DNA of 64,000 nucleotides from Planctomycetota bacterium (GCA_027625095.1 JAQBXN010000032.1:1-64000); one strand, 5' to 3'. Positions 1-10,897 are shown, counted from the first letter of the stretch. Notes: generated by a model from the sequence alone, not told the origin. A program made the numbers and translations.

Positions 1-145
1 CCTCCGGGACTGGAGAAACCACATAGGCACGGACAGGCAAGATCGAGGAACTCAAACTGCCGAGAAATGGGCAAGAACTTCTGGGCCGCGACACTAGTGG
101 TAATCAATACTTCTGCACTTCTCAGAGCCTTTTATCATTACCAGA

Positions 146-903
146 TTGGCACTTACCAGCCTGTTGCTGGCACTTTCCGTTACCCTTTTCGCTGAAGAAA
201 AGATCACAGAATTCAACGTCGTAAGCGACGAATGGGAAACCTGCACTGAAAAGGACGGCAGTGGAATGTACTTTGACCTGATGCGGGCAATTTATGAACC
301 GCTTGGCATCAAGGTCGAATTCAAGCTCATGCCCTATGCCAGGACTGTATTCACGGTCAAAGAGAAGAAAGCAGATGCCTTCACCGCATCCTATTTAAAC
401 GAACAGGAGTGGGCTGTTTATCCTAAGAACTGGTTCGATCTGGACATTGTTCTGGCGATTTTTCCCAAGGGAAAATACAAAGAGTTCAAGGGGCAGTCCT
501 CGCTGGAAGGAAAAAAGGTTGCCTGGTTGAGAGAATTCACGCTCGACAAATATCTGAAGGTCAAGGTGGAACACCGCGAAGTCAATAATCGCCAGAGCGG
601 CTTCGCTTTGTTGGATGCCGGGAAAATCGATTTTTGGATCGACCCGGCCGTTCTGCTGGATCCGGAATGGAAGAATCTCACGGTCAAGAAGGAAGACTAT
701 GAACTTCATGAGTTCCTCTACCTTCCCATGTCTATGGCCTTCGCTAATACGCCTAAGGGAAAAAACTCGCCGAATTGTGGGACTCACGAATGGTTGAACT
801 CAACAAATCTGGCGAGATGCAGAAGATATATAAGAAACACGACTGGCCTTCCTATCCGATGGACGAGGAAGGTAAACCAGTCGATCCGAACGCGCTGAAG
901 TAG
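146..903 (+). CDS. periplasmic substrate-binding protein (SBP_bac_3-like); reading frame broken by an apparent -1 shift near 760-766
   Basis: Signal-peptide-like N-terminus (LLLALSVTLFAEEK) and an SBP-like body. After ~766 the -1 frame reads LAELWDSRMVELNKSGEMQKIYKKHDWPSYPMDEEGKPVDPNALK*, a typical SBP C-terminus ending at TAG 901-903. Confidence 0.7.
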
Positions 904-939
904 ATTCAGTCGATAAGAATCTGACAGAAAGATTCATAA

Positions 940-973
940 CGCCCCGGCAGAGAGGTCTGTCCGGGGTGTTTTC
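940..973 (+). terminator. Rho-independent terminator
   Basis: cgccccgg...ccggggtg stem followed by tttt. Confidence 0.6.
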
Positions 974-1068
974 ACGTACCGGAGTATCGAGAACACGGAG
1001 CTGAGGTTGCTCATGCCGTAACCGAGTGTGAGCCTTGCAAGCATTGAAGACGTTAAGCAGTCGTCCAT

Positions 1069-2658
1069 CTACTCCATCTGACTTCGTTTGAGTGGCAGGC
1101 TGTGGATCTTCTCGCCATCAATATTGATAACCGTATAGGCTACTGTCGGGTCATCCAGGCTTGTGTCGAACTCCACCAGACCGAACGACTGTTTCTTGTT
1201 GTAAGAGAAAATGGAGCCAGGCATGGGTGGGTGGACGTGATTATTCGTGAGGCGGGATGAATTGAATTCGTAGAGGGCGTATCCATTGGGACGCTCAATT
1301 TCCCAGGCGTCAGATCGATGGCGGTCCGCGCTCATCAACAGCACACCGCCGATTTTATTGTCGGCAAGGAAATCAAAGATCTCGGTACGCTCTGCCTGGA
1401 AGCCGTTCCAGGTATCTTTGGAATCGCCCTTTGTACGGTAATCCCATGGCACAGGTGAACACAGAACTTTGAACGTGGCTATCGAGGCTCTCACAGTTTT
1501 CTTGAGCCATTCCTTCTGTACAGGCCCTAACATCGTCTTGTCCGGGCGATGGCGGTAGTAGCGGCCGTCGAGCATGATGAAATGAACATCGCTGATTTGG
1601 AAGTCATACCAGCAGCCGGGCCGCGCCACTCCGCCGCCGTAGTCCGGGTTAACCCAATTCTGTTTGAAGACTTCCCAGACCGATCTTTTCCAGTAGGGCT
1701 CGTCTATCTCTGGGCCCCCGCTGCAATCGTTCGTGCCAAAATCATGGTCGTCCCAGATGCTGTAGACTGCAGTTGAAGATACGAGCCGACGGAACTGAGG
1801 TGGTGACTGTCTTCGGTAGTAGCAGAATTTCTGCATTTGCGGGCTTTCAGGATCGTCGCTGTACATGTTGTCTCCGAGCAGCAACAGGACGAGGGGCCTG
1901 AGGCCAGAGATCGTCTCCCACATGTATTCATGTCCGGTGACGTAGCCTGCACCGCCACCAAATGCGAGGGCGAAGCGGGACTTGCCGGAGCTTGCTGTTC
2001 TGAATGTGTGTTCGAATGTCGGCTGCGCTGGATTGCCGTTCACCTGAATGGAGTATTTATAAGGGGTGTCTGGCTGAAGGTTGTTGACGCGGATCACTCC
2101 GGTGAAATCATTGCCTGCAGCAGTAGTCACAGGATCGGTAGTCTGCAGCAGCTTTCCTTTTTCATCGGCGAGGAAAACCTTTACTTCGGCCGAACCGAAG
2201 GTCCTCAGCCACACGCTGACGCCGTCCGGGTTGAGAGCCCCCAGCATGGGGCCCTGGATGGGTACACTTTTCTGCGATTCCAACAGGGCTTTAACTTCGG
2301 GTAACTCGTTCAGTGGTTTCAGCAGGCCGAATGAATCCGCGGCAACCCGGCCAGGATGAACGCCCAACTCGAGAGCTTTCTTTAGAGCTTTTAGCGCCTC
2401 GACATTCTTTTCTTTCAGGCCCTGGGCGATCGCCATCTGATAATGCCATTCGCTGTCTTCAGGGAATTTTTCAAGACGATCGTTCAGAACCTTGAGTGCT
2501 TCATCGTATTTACCGGAACGGATATGTTTCCGCGATGCCTTGTAGTCGTGCTGTCCAAAAACCTGGGTTGCGAGCAGGAGCGCTGAGGCGGCCAGAATCA
2601 GCGAAAACGGTCGCTGCCCGTTCGATGTCTGTTGAGAGGCGATGTTCATGAGAGACAA
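1069..2658 (-). CDS. secreted PhoD-like phosphatase/phosphodiesterase with N-terminal TPR region
   Basis: TPR-like N-terminus after a signal peptide; PhoD-like motifs (GDNMYSDD, YSIWDDHDFGTND, MLDGRYYR, SADRHRSD). Confidence 0.85.
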   Translation of the reverse strand: MSLMNIASQQTSNGQRPFSLILAASALLLATQVFGQHDYKASRKHIRSGKYDEALKVLNDRLEKFPEDSEWHYQMAIAQGLKEKNVEALKALKKALELGVHPGRVAADSFGLLKPLNELPEVKALLESQKSVPIQGPMLGALNPDGVSVWLRTFGSAEVKVFLADEKGKLLQTTDPVTTAAGNDFTGVIRVNNLQPDTPYKYSIQVNGNPAQPTFEHTFRTASSGKSRFALAFGGGAGYVTGHEYMWETISGLRPLVLLLLGDNMYSDDPESPQMQKFCYYRRQSPPQFRRLVSSTAVYSIWDDHDFGTNDCSGGPEIDEPYWKRSVWEVFKQNWVNPDYGGGVARPGCWYDFQISDVHFIMLDGRYYRHRPDKTMLGPVQKEWLKKTVRASIATFKVLCSPVPWDYRTKGDSKDTWNGFQAERTEIFDFLADNKIGGVLLMSADRHRSDAWEIERPNGYALYEFNSSRLTNNHVHPPMPGSIFSYNKKQSFGLVEFDTSLDDPTVAYTVINIDGEKIHSLPLKRSQME

Positions 2659-3062
2659 GATGCAGGTCCTCTCTTGTTTTTCAATTCATCCGGTGTAATT
2701 TGGAACACACCGAGGTTCCCTTCTCAATTGAATGGTTGACCGGCAGCGTGCCCGTGGTGCTGAGGAGGCCGTTGTTATCCCAGGCCCGGCGGAGCCTTTT
2801 CATGCCTTACGAAACAGTCAGAATGAGTAACAAAACTTACAAGGTGTGTGTGGTCGGCCTGTCCGGTATCGGCGTGGGGAAGCCTGCCGCGGATGATCTG
2901 TGGCAGCGGAGCTGGTTTTACCTCGATAGCTTCGCCTGATTTGGCATTGCGATGGACGTATCAATTGCCGGCAATTACCCCGCTGGGCAGGAAGTTGCTC
3001 GGACTGGATCGGTGGCACTGAAAAGTCCGACTCCATGATCTGTTGCCGCTGGGGCGAATACT

Positions 3063-6000
3063 TCATCGAGTCTTTTCTGCCGCCGTCTTCCGGATGGTGA
3101 ACTCGTTGGTCAAAGAATCGACTTCCCTGGTCACGGACTTGAACGCCTGCGGGATCACCGATTCAACACCTTCTATCACGATTTTTTCGACCTCAGGTGC
3201 AAAGCTTGAAGGTTGGCCATAGTAGGTCATCGAGTATGAAGGTTCGTATCCGCCCTCCTGAAGAATGCGTTTGGTCGGGATATAGCAGGGAACATCGTTG
3301 GAGTAAGACGAAACCCAGAGGCGTTTGGGGTCGAGCCTCTGTTTGAGCAGAAGGACATAATCCACCACTACCTCACCTCCGAGAAACACCATCGCCAGAT
3401 CCTCTCCGAACGACCACGTGGCAATCGGGTAATCGACATGTGTCACCGGGGCCTCACCGGCATCGAACCGTTTGAGCAGGTGCTGGGCCCTGTAGCCGTT
3501 CGGGTTGTTTTGTCCGGCGAAGCCCTGCCAATGCTCGCGGGGCGGCGACTGAGAAAGTGGGAGTTTGATTTTCATGTAAGTCGCGGAAAGCTTTGGCGTC
3601 AGCGGCTGGAGCGGCGCGCTCAGGAGACGCTGAACTTCCGTCGCGATTTCCCGGCCGTGTTGCCGCGCGTGCTGCACCGCACCCGTCGGCTGAGGGCCGA
3701 CGTCCCCGCCGCATCCGGCGGTCACCATGGCGACGGCGTCTGGATAATTTTCTTCCATGAACTGCGAAGCGAAGCCTGCCCAGTCGCCACAGATATTCAG
3801 CGATGATCCCATGGTGGTGCAGTGGCACGCATAGTTCGCAATAAGCGCGATCGGCATGTTCTTTTCGTCGGCCACGACCAGCAGGGGGAGGCTGTGGTCG
3901 ACCACGCCATCCCGCTGAAATCCAAAGCCTCGCCATTTGCCATCTTTGAGCGTACGCCGATTCCCTCCAAAACCGGCCATGCCCTGTGCCCATGCCAACC
4001 TGGCCGGCCTTCGAGCCTTCAACGCCGCTTCTGCCGCGTTCACCATATGGGCGGCCAACTCATCCGTGTAACGGACGGTTCTCTGCCGTTGCTCGGCAGG
4101 CAGCGAGTCGCCATACATCCCCACCGCGTAACCGGCTAAGGTGGGCGCGTTGTGTGTATGCGTCGAGCAGACAAGGAATCTTTCTCTGGTGATGCCGGCT
4201 GATTTCTTCAGAGCCGCTGCCACCTTATCAGTCAGGTGCGCCGGGACGCCGCAGTTCTCGACCGTCAGAATGACGGCGGGCCCGCTCTGATCGTCGCCCA
4301 ATGCCATGGCACGCAGCCAGAGCCTGTTCACCACCTTGTCAGTCTCCTGACGCCGGCCCGCATATCCTGCCAGCGTGACCGGGTACGAAGGGGTGATGTC
4401 AATCTTCGCTGTACCGACTGGAATCATTGGATGGAGGGGCAGCGCGATAGTGACTGGCTCGAGTTCGCGTTTCGTCGCAGGCGGCAATGCATTGTCTGGA
4501 GGGGGTGCGGCTTGCACCGGCGGACTGGGAACAGGCGTCGGTGCGGGCGCTTTCGCTCCGGGAGGAAGAAGCTTAATCGTGCGCAGATCGATCAATGGGC
4601 CTCTCAGCGCTCCGACGGACTGAGCAACGAAGCGAAAGTCACCGGGCTTGAGCTTGACGGACCCAAAGTTCTGCCATCGATAGACATCCCAACTTCCGGT
4701 CGATGGAACTTTGAACACCACGTCCTCTCCCGCGATGCGCAACACCATCGTGTTCTGTCCATCGCCGGCAAGAGCCCAGTCCATCCAGACGTCAAACTCA
4801 CCGCCATTGGTCACTTCTCCGGTCCATTCGGCCCGTGCTTCGGGGCTGGTCCAGTAACCGAGGTTTCGATACTGCTGTTCGAAAATGATCTTCGGGCCGA
4901 AAACCTCACTGGCAGCGGCAGGGAGCGTGAATGAACCATCCTCAGCCTGGATGATCTTTGCCGGCTGATTGTTCTTGAATTCTTTTCGGGGGGTCTGGTT
5001 TGTAGTACCGACAAGAAATGCAATCAGATCAGCAAAGCTCTGTACATCGAGGCCGGCCTCCAGTCCCTCAGGCATAAGTGAGACGCCACTACTTTTGAGC
5101 GAGGCGATGTCCCGCCTGAGAAGCGTCTTTTGATCGCCCTGGGAATTCACCAGAGTCACACTGTTGGCGGTCTCTTCGGCCAGAATGCCGGAAGCCAGAT
5201 TCTCGTCGTTATCGAGCGCGGTGTATTGCACATACTTGGCTTCGATGGCCCGATTGGGATCGAGAATGGCCACGAGAAACCCGTTCGGTGTTTTGTCGCT
5301 CAATGACATCAGGTCGGGGCCGACGGCATTGCCGATCCCATCGAGTTGATGGCAGGTGGCACACGATTTTTGAAATGTTGCTCGACCGGGCGCGGTGTTC
5401 CCCACCAGCTTTAAGGCCGGCAGGAACTTGTCGATGACCTCCTGCCGGGTCTGACTGGAAGCCGAGGCGAAGAGGGCCGATGCTTTGTCGCGAATCGCCT
5501 GACTCGGATGTGACAGCAGGGCCTGCCGGCGAGACCGGTCGATGCTCGAACGGATTGACTGCGAACTTGCAGCTTTAGCAAGCAAGGCATTCGCGAGCGG
5601 AACACGGCTCAGCATCGCATCCAGGATTACTGTTCGCAGCTCTGGGCCGTGCCCATCCCAATTCTTGAAGAGCAGTTCAGGAACTTCCGGATCATTCTGG
5701 CTCGCCAACTGGTTGACCGCGGCCTGCTGAATCGTCGTGGTATTGGGCTTATCCAGCAGGTCTGACAGCAACCGAATGTCATTCTTTCTCTCTTTCGGCT
5801 GCCGGCCAAGAAGCCCAAGCGCTGCGATACGAAGGTCTGCGGCGGCATCCATATTCGCCGCGATCTTTCGGGCTACCTCGAAGAACTCGCTCAGCGAATC
5901 GTCATCGCTGAGTGGCTTGTTCCGATCCAAAGCGAGGGCAATCGTCTGAAACTGCCATCCCTGATAGCTGCCCCCGGTATTCGGCGCCGCCATTCGAATC

Positions 6001-7868
6001 AGGCGGTCCAATGCCATCTTAGAGTCCGTGGCAAGGAGTGTTGTCATCAGTGGCTTCGCCAGCCGCTCTTGCTGTGTCTGGCTGCCGTTCGCCATCAGTT
6101 CGGCCAACATCACATCCGCATGCCTCAGAGCTGAACTCATGACGGCAGCTTCGAGAAACCGATCTCCATTTGCGTCCAGCAGAAGATTTCCCAGAGCGCG
6201 CCCGGCGCGGGGATCATTCCACTCGCCGAGGCTGAACGCGAGCTGCAAACGTACCTGAGCGTCCGGGTCTTTCACGAGCTTTGTCAATAGATCTACCAGT
6301 TCAGGGCTCTCTTGAACGAGCCGCGGGGAGAGCCGAACGGCGTGCCGCCGGACTCCCGGATGCGCATCCTTCAGGCCGCTCATCAGCACCGTCGCGGTCA
6401 GGCCACCGAGCCCATCCAGGACGCACAAAGCATGCAGCCGAGCCAATGGCATTCGAGAGTTCGTCGCCAGTTCATTTAACGGGCCTGCGGCATCTTTCTC
6501 TTCTCGCCAGAGCAGCATTTGATGCACCATGTCACGCTGCCACCCGTTCGTTGATTCGAGTGCGGCTACGAGTTGCTCATTGTTCAGTTGAGCGAGATTG
6601 GGAATCTTCCGCGTTTCCACGCCTTTCGGTGCGATGCGATAGATGCGGCCGCGTTCGTGCCCGGCTCGAAGGTCCAGTTCCTTGATGCGATCCGGATCTA
6701 TCCATTTCGGATGCTCCAGAACCAGCCGATACATGTCTGCGACCCAAAGGGCGCCGTCCGGACCGGTGCGGATCGTAGTGGGACGAAACCACGAATCGGT
6801 CGACGAGAGGAATTCAGATCGTTGGGTGTCGGCTGGCCGCACACCTGCAAACGTATACCCCGCGGGGACAACAGTCAGGTGATGAATCAGGTTGTGTACT
6901 GGAGCACTCACGAACGCGCTCTGCTCAAAGGCTGGCCCAAAGAGGGCGTCCCGGTAAATCATGATTCCGCACGCGGAAGTAAAACGACCGGGCGTGCCAG
7001 CGGGTGGGGGCCGGTAGCCCTTCCAGTGACTGACCACCTGGCTGATCGGAAAAATCTCGCGGGCACTCGTGAGGTCGGAATGTGTACCTGACACTGCCGC
7101 GTGAGGGTTTCTTCCGAGGTATTGATCTGGCAGCACGTAATGCCAGCCTGGATTGGAATTGTTGCACCCGAACCAATTGCCCCAGTCGTCTCGATTGCGG
7201 CCAAATTGGGTCATGCCACTCGTAGCCTCGATATCCCCATCATCCGGCCGGATGCGAAGATCCCGGTTTCCCATGTTCACCGCCTTGCCCGATCTCGCAG
7301 AACGAATAGATCCGCTGCTGTCACCATTGGCAATGTTGATCCAATTATCCAGCCCCCACCGGAGATGATTCGCCCGGTGTTGCTGATTGCCTTCACCAAA
7401 TCCGGTGAAAAGCACTTCCCTCATATCCGCCTTTCCGTCGTGGTCCGTATCTTTCGCAAAGAACAGATTCGGGGCGGCCAGGATCAAAACGCCGTCGCGC
7501 CATGGCATGACGCTGGTAGGAAAACCAATGCCGTCAATGAACACAGACGACTTGTCGTAGCGTCCATCGCCGTCTGTATCCTCGAGGAATCGGACGCGTC
7601 CACCCGGCATTCCTTCACCATCCATACCGAGCGGATAGTCGGCCATCTCAACGACCCACAGCCTCCCATCCGGCCCCCAGGCGAAGTCGATGGGATCCAT
7701 GGTCAGCGGCTCCGCAACGGCCAGTTGCACGCTGAAGCCGGCTTGCGGCCGCAACGTCTTCAACGAGTCTTCGGCAGAAAGAGGCGCAGGGTCGGTTTCC
7801 GCACAAACCATCGCAGGGATTAACAGCAATCCGGCGAAAGCAAGTGGATGGAATGGTTTGGTTTGCAT
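3063..7868 (-). CDS. multidomain secreted protein: PVC-type membrane-bound dehydrogenase + HEAT-like repeats + c-type heme domain (CATCHQ) + carbohydrate-binding-like region + C-terminal neutral/alkaline ceramidase-like domain
   Basis: N-terminal FAWGPDGRLWVVEMADYP; CATCHQLDGIGNAVGPDL; C-terminal VGTAKIDITPSYPVTLAGYAGR...VCSTHTHNAPT...ANYACHCTTMG...GDWAG. Confidence 0.8.
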   Translation of the reverse strand: MQTKPFHPLAFAGLLLIPAMVCAETDPAPLSAEDSLKTLRPQAGFSVQLAVAEPLTMDPIDFAWGPDGRLWVVEMADYPLGMDGEGMPGGRVRFLEDTDGDGRYDKSSVFIDGIGFPTSVMPWRDGVLILAAPNLFFAKDTDHDGKADMREVLFTGFGEGNQQHRANHLRWGLDNWINIANGDSSGSIRSARSGKAVNMGNRDLRIRPDDGDIEATSGMTQFGRNRDDWGNWFGCNNSNPGWHYVLPDQYLGRNPHAAVSGTHSDLTSAREIFPISQVVSHWKGYRPPPAGTPGRFTSACGIMIYRDALFGPAFEQSAFVSAPVHNLIHHLTVVPAGYTFAGVRPADTQRSEFLSSTDSWFRPTTIRTGPDGALWVADMYRLVLEHPKWIDPDRIKELDLRAGHERGRIYRIAPKGVETRKIPNLAQLNNEQLVAALESTNGWQRDMVHQMLLWREEKDAAGPLNELATNSRMPLARLHALCVLDGLGGLTATVLMSGLKDAHPGVRRHAVRLSPRLVQESPELVDLLTKLVKDPDAQVRLQLAFSLGEWNDPRAGRALGNLLLDANGDRFLEAAVMSSALRHADVMLAELMANGSQTQQERLAKPLMTTLLATDSKMALDRLIRMAAPNTGGSYQGWQFQTIALALDRNKPLSDDDSLSEFFEVARKIAANMDAAADLRIAALGLLGRQPKERKNDIRLLSDLLDKPNTTTIQQAAVNQLASQNDPEVPELLFKNWDGHGPELRTVILDAMLSRVPLANALLAKAASSQSIRSSIDRSRRQALLSHPSQAIRDKASALFASASSQTRQEVIDKFLPALKLVGNTAPGRATFQKSCATCHQLDGIGNAVGPDLMSLSDKTPNGFLVAILDPNRAIEAKYVQYTALDNDENLASGILAEETANSVTLVNSQGDQKTLLRRDIASLKSSGVSLMPEGLEAGLDVQSFADLIAFLVGTTNQTPRKEFKNNQPAKIIQAEDGSFTLPAAASEVFGPKIIFEQQYRNLGYWTSPEARAEWTGEVTNGGEFDVWMDWALAGDGQNTMVLRIAGEDVVFKVPSTGSWDVYRWQNFGSVKLKPGDFRFVAQSVGALRGPLIDLRTIKLLPPGAKAPAPTPVPSPPVQAAPPPDNALPPATKRELEPVTIALPLHPMIPVGTAKIDITPSYPVTLAGYAGRRQETDKVVNRLWLRAMALGDDQSGPAVILTVENCGVPAHLTDKVAAALKKSAGITRERFLVCSTHTHNAPTLAGYAVGMYGDSLPAEQRQRTVRYTDELAAHMVNAAEAALKARRPARLAWAQGMAGFGGNRRTLKDGKWRGFGFQRDGVVDHSLPLLVVADEKNMPIALIANYACHCTTMGSSLNICGDWAGFASQFMEENYPDAVAMVTAGCGGDVGPQPTGAVQHARQHGREIATEVQRLLSAPLQPLTPKLSATYMKIKLPLSQSPPREHWQGFAGQNNPNGYRAQHLLKRFDAGEAPVTHVDYPIATWSFGEDLAMVFLGGEVVVDYVLLLKQRLDPKRLWVSSYSNDVPCYIPTKRILQEGGYEPSYSMTYYGQPSSFAPEVEKIVIEGVESVIPQAFKSVTREVDSLTNEFTIRKTAAEKTR

Positions 7869-7994
7869 GGTGTTCTCGAACCAGAGTTTAACGGATGCCG
7901 GCAGGCAAGTATGACTGGAACATACAGCGTAAACTGATTAAGTATTACTTTTTGCCAGTCAACCACCTTGTGTTTATCGGGATTGTAAACTCTC

Positions 7995-8276
7995 ATGGCA
8001 GAACTTCGTCAGAAATTGCTCGTCCTGTATCTATCCAACTCAGATCTGGGCAGTTCTGTCTGCGGCTGGGCGGTATTCGATGGAACAGGCAAGGAGACCC
8101 ACTCCTCCGGCGACGCGGATGAGTCACCCTATCAATCAGTCCTGGCAGCGATGCGAGATGGCTGGCGCGTGATTCAATTTCCGCAGCTTTTGCCCCAGCC
8201 GACCGGCCAGGAATACTCAACTTCGTTCATGCGTTACGAATATATTCTCGAAAAACTGGAGACGATTGATGGATAA
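7995..8276 (+). CDS. small hypothetical protein (93 aa), overlaps the downstream PhyH gene
   Basis: Complete ORF whose end overlaps the next start by 11 nt, suggesting translational coupling. Confidence 0.55.
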   Translation: MAELRQKLLVLYLSNSDLGSSVCGWAVFDGTGKETHSSGDADESPYQSVLAAMRDGWRVIQFPQLLPQPTGQEYSTSFMRYEYILEKLETIDG

Positions 8277-9084
8277 AAAATATCTGCTGACGACCGGACA
8301 GATGGCTCAATTCGTGGCCGATGGCTTTTTGTGTTTTGACGAGTTCATACCCGCAGAACTGAATAAAGCCGCCCATGATGTTTTTGAAAGCAAGAACTTC
8401 GGACGCTTCAAGCAGGGCAAACCGCTTTTTGAGGCCATGCCGGAAGACCACCCTGTCGGGCGGATTTTTCGTTTGCCCGAGGTCCAGGGCATCACGCACA
8501 GTCTTGTCGGCCCAGACCCTTTATATGATCACCACGCGGTTCATACCGTGCCTGCCGGCCAAAAGCACGGGCAGCATTGGCATGGGGACGCCATCATCGA
8601 TACGAGGACTCACTTCGATATCCAGTATTTCTATTTCTGTCACGACACACCGCTCGAGATGGGTGGTACGATGATTCTACCTGGCAGCCATTTCAGACAG
8701 ATCAATACGGTCGACATTGGCAGGTACCAGAATTTCATGGGACAGCACAAGTTTGTCTGCAAAGCAGGCACGCTTGCTGTCGTGCACCACGGTATGTGGC
8801 ATTGTGCTCAGCCGAACAGAACGGCAGACACTCGATACATGTTCAAACTCCGTCTTAATCCGATGGTCCGCCAACTCCGCCTGTGGAATACGGATGACTA
8901 TGAGAGCGGCGATTGGCGAGGCGCCCTTGGTAAGACTTACCGCTGGATGGGAAATGAAGACCGCCTTGAGGTCGTAAACCACATCAAACTCTGGCGGTTT
9001 CTTTCAGGCGACAAGAAGTTTGATCTTGGCTACTGGCTGAGCCGCCTGGAAAACATGCCGGAGAATCTGCTGGAAGCTTCGTGA
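8266..9084 (+). CDS. phytanoyl-CoA dioxygenase (PhyH) family protein
   Basis: HxD...H-type Fe(II)/2OG motifs: HGQHWHGDAIID, GGTMILPGSH, HHGMWHCAQPN. Confidence 0.85.
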   Translation: MMDKKYLLTTGQMAQFVADGFLCFDEFIPAELNKAAHDVFESKNFGRFKQGKPLFEAMPEDHPVGRIFRLPEVQGITHSLVGPDPLYDHHAVHTVPAGQKHGQHWHGDAIIDTRTHFDIQYFYFCHDTPLEMGGTMILPGSHFRQINTVDIGRYQNFMGQHKFVCKAGTLAVVHHGMWHCAQPNRTADTRYMFKLRLNPMVRQLRLWNTDDYESGDWRGALGKTYRWMGNEDRLEVVNHIKLWRFLSGDKKFDLGYWLSRLENMPENLLEAS

Positions 9085-9115
9085 TTTGTGTCTCGACGGA
9101 CGATTCACCTGCCGC

Positions 9116-10897
9116 TTACGACCCCATCCTTTCCTGCCAGAAATCGATATCGCCGTATTTGAGAATATTCGGTACGAGCGGCAGTGAATTATTCTTAAAC
9201 GACAGACCTTCGGTTTCGATATCCGTTTCGCTTATTTTGTCAGACAGACACGCGGCAAAGACGGCCCCCGCGACCATGGAGCCCGCCGCTTTCAGTGTCA
9301 GTAACAATGCCGGCATTTCTTCTGAGATGAACTCAACAACCGCCAGAATATCGGTGGCTGTCATGCCGGGCAGAGGGCGTCCCCAGAAAATACTGTTGCG
9401 AGTCCAGGCACGGCCGTAATCGCCGCCAGGATTTTCTTCGGAAGGCATGGCAATGGGAAACGAAACCAATGGTTTTGATTTACCACGGAGCGAATCCAGG
9501 CTAAGTGTGCCGGTGAATCGTACGTCGGGCAGTATGGCGATTGCTCCTTCTGCCAAAGCAGCCCCTGCTTCCGCAGACTGAAGCCGCACTTCCTTGGGGG
9601 AGTCGTCGCAGAAGAGGAGAATGTATTGCGGCGCCTTGCCGGGCGGACGGACGATCAATGTGTCTATCGAGACAGGTCCTTCGCTTGGGATGGTGACCTG
9701 TTCGGTTGTGCAGAATTCGGTTTCCACGGGATCAGAGCGTTGCAGTAGCAGAGTACGGGGCAGGACTGCATCGAATCCCAGAAGCCGGCGCAGAGCCTCT
9801 CTTACTTCGTCGAGGCCTCGTTCACGGGGCCTGCTCACCAGGCGTGCGTAATGTTCGCCGACGCCGCTCATGAGCGAATCTCCCTCTGCAGGCTCGATGG
9901 TCTTCATGAGACTGAGCAACTGCTCCGGCGGAAAAGTCGCTGTCGCCGGCTCGGGCTCAGGCTCGCAGTCCTTTGCTTTCAGCCAGCGTTCCATCCACCA
10001 GTAAGTTTGTTCTCGCTTCTGCGCTTCGTAAGTATGAGGGGTCGGCCAGTACATGTGATGCACCCGATCCGGGTGTCCATTGGCCGCATAGAATTCTTTA
10101 AACCGCGGTAAGTTGTCGCGCCGAAAGTTCTGCGTCCAGTCGTCCATCGTAAGAATCTGGACCGGGCGCGGGAATGCGAGGGCGGTGATTTCAACCTGGT
10201 CGGTGAACTGCATGACGCCCGGCCAGTGATTGCAAACACAATGGCTCGAGTATGGGAACATGATTTCACGCAGGTCGCAGGTAATGCCGGCGATGCTGAC
10301 GGCCTTAATGCGATCGTCGACGGCTGTGAGCATGTGAGTCTGAAGTCCCCCGCCCGAACAGCCAGCACATCCAATACGATCTGCATCGACCCCTTCGTAC
10401 GACTCGAGGAAGTCCAGTGCCCGCATGTTGTTCCAGACCATGGTGGTCTGGTGCGAAACGCCGAGAGGAAGGTTTTCGTAATGATGCTGGGTAGTGCAGA
10501 GCACAACGTAGCCAAGCCGTGCGAAGTTGAGGCAGCGGGCCTGGACGTCCGGGTGCATGTTACCGCCGGGCCAGTGTCCAACCGGACACAACATCGTGGG
10601 CGCCGGGAACTGAGCTTCTTTGGGCAGATACAGAAATGCCTTTGCGCGGACGTTCGGCCAGAGGCTGAATGTAATTGCATGAATCGTGCACCACTCATGT
10701 GCAAGGGCCTCGGATTGGATCGCATCTAATGGAATCCGTTCCGGCAGCGGCGAGAGGCCGACGGCTTCGAGAATTCGGGAGCGCAGTTCAGCTTGGTGTT
10801 GATGCCTATCCTCGCCGGTTCGAATCAGAAACGGCTTGGGCTGAACCATCTCGTTGTAATAGGTCATCAGCATTTCAGCGGTGGCATTTTCATTCAT
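9116..10897 (-). CDS. alpha/beta hydrolase, acetyl-xylan-esterase-like
   Basis: GCAGCSGGGLQT nucleophile-elbow region and overall length of AXE/peptidase-like hydrolases. Confidence 0.7.
   Translation of the reverse strand: MNENATAEMLMTYYNEMVQPKPFLIRTGEDRHQHQAELRSRILEAVGLSPLPERIPLDAIQSEALAHEWCTIHAITFSLWPNVRAKAFLYLPKEAQFPAPTMLCPVGHWPGGNMHPDVQARCLNFARLGYVVLCTTQHHYENLPLGVSHQTTMVWNNMRALDFLESYEGVDADRIGCAGCSGGGLQTHMLTAVDDRIKAVSIAGITCDLREIMFPYSSHCVCNHWPGVMQFTDQVEITALAFPRPVQILTMDDWTQNFRRDNLPRFKEFYAANGHPDRVHHMYWPTPHTYEAQKREQTYWWMERWLKAKDCEPEPEPATATFPPEQLLSLMKTIEPAEGDSLMSGVGEHYARLVSRPRERGLDEVREALRRLLGFDAVLPRTLLLQRSDPVETEFCTTEQVTIPSEGPVSIDTLIVRPPGKAPQYILLFCDDSPKEVRLQSAEAGAALAEGAIAILPDVRFTGTLSLDSLRGKSKPLVSFPIAMPSEENPGGDYGRAWTRNSIFWGRPLPGMTATDILAVVEFISEEMPALLLTLKAAGSMVAGAVFAACLSDKISETDIETEGLSFKNNSLPLVPNILKYGDIDFWQERMGS

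Noticed and set aside
4236-7823. Several plus-strand ORFs of 120-240 aa
   Set aside because: All antisense to the 1601-aa multidomain gene; shadow ORFs.
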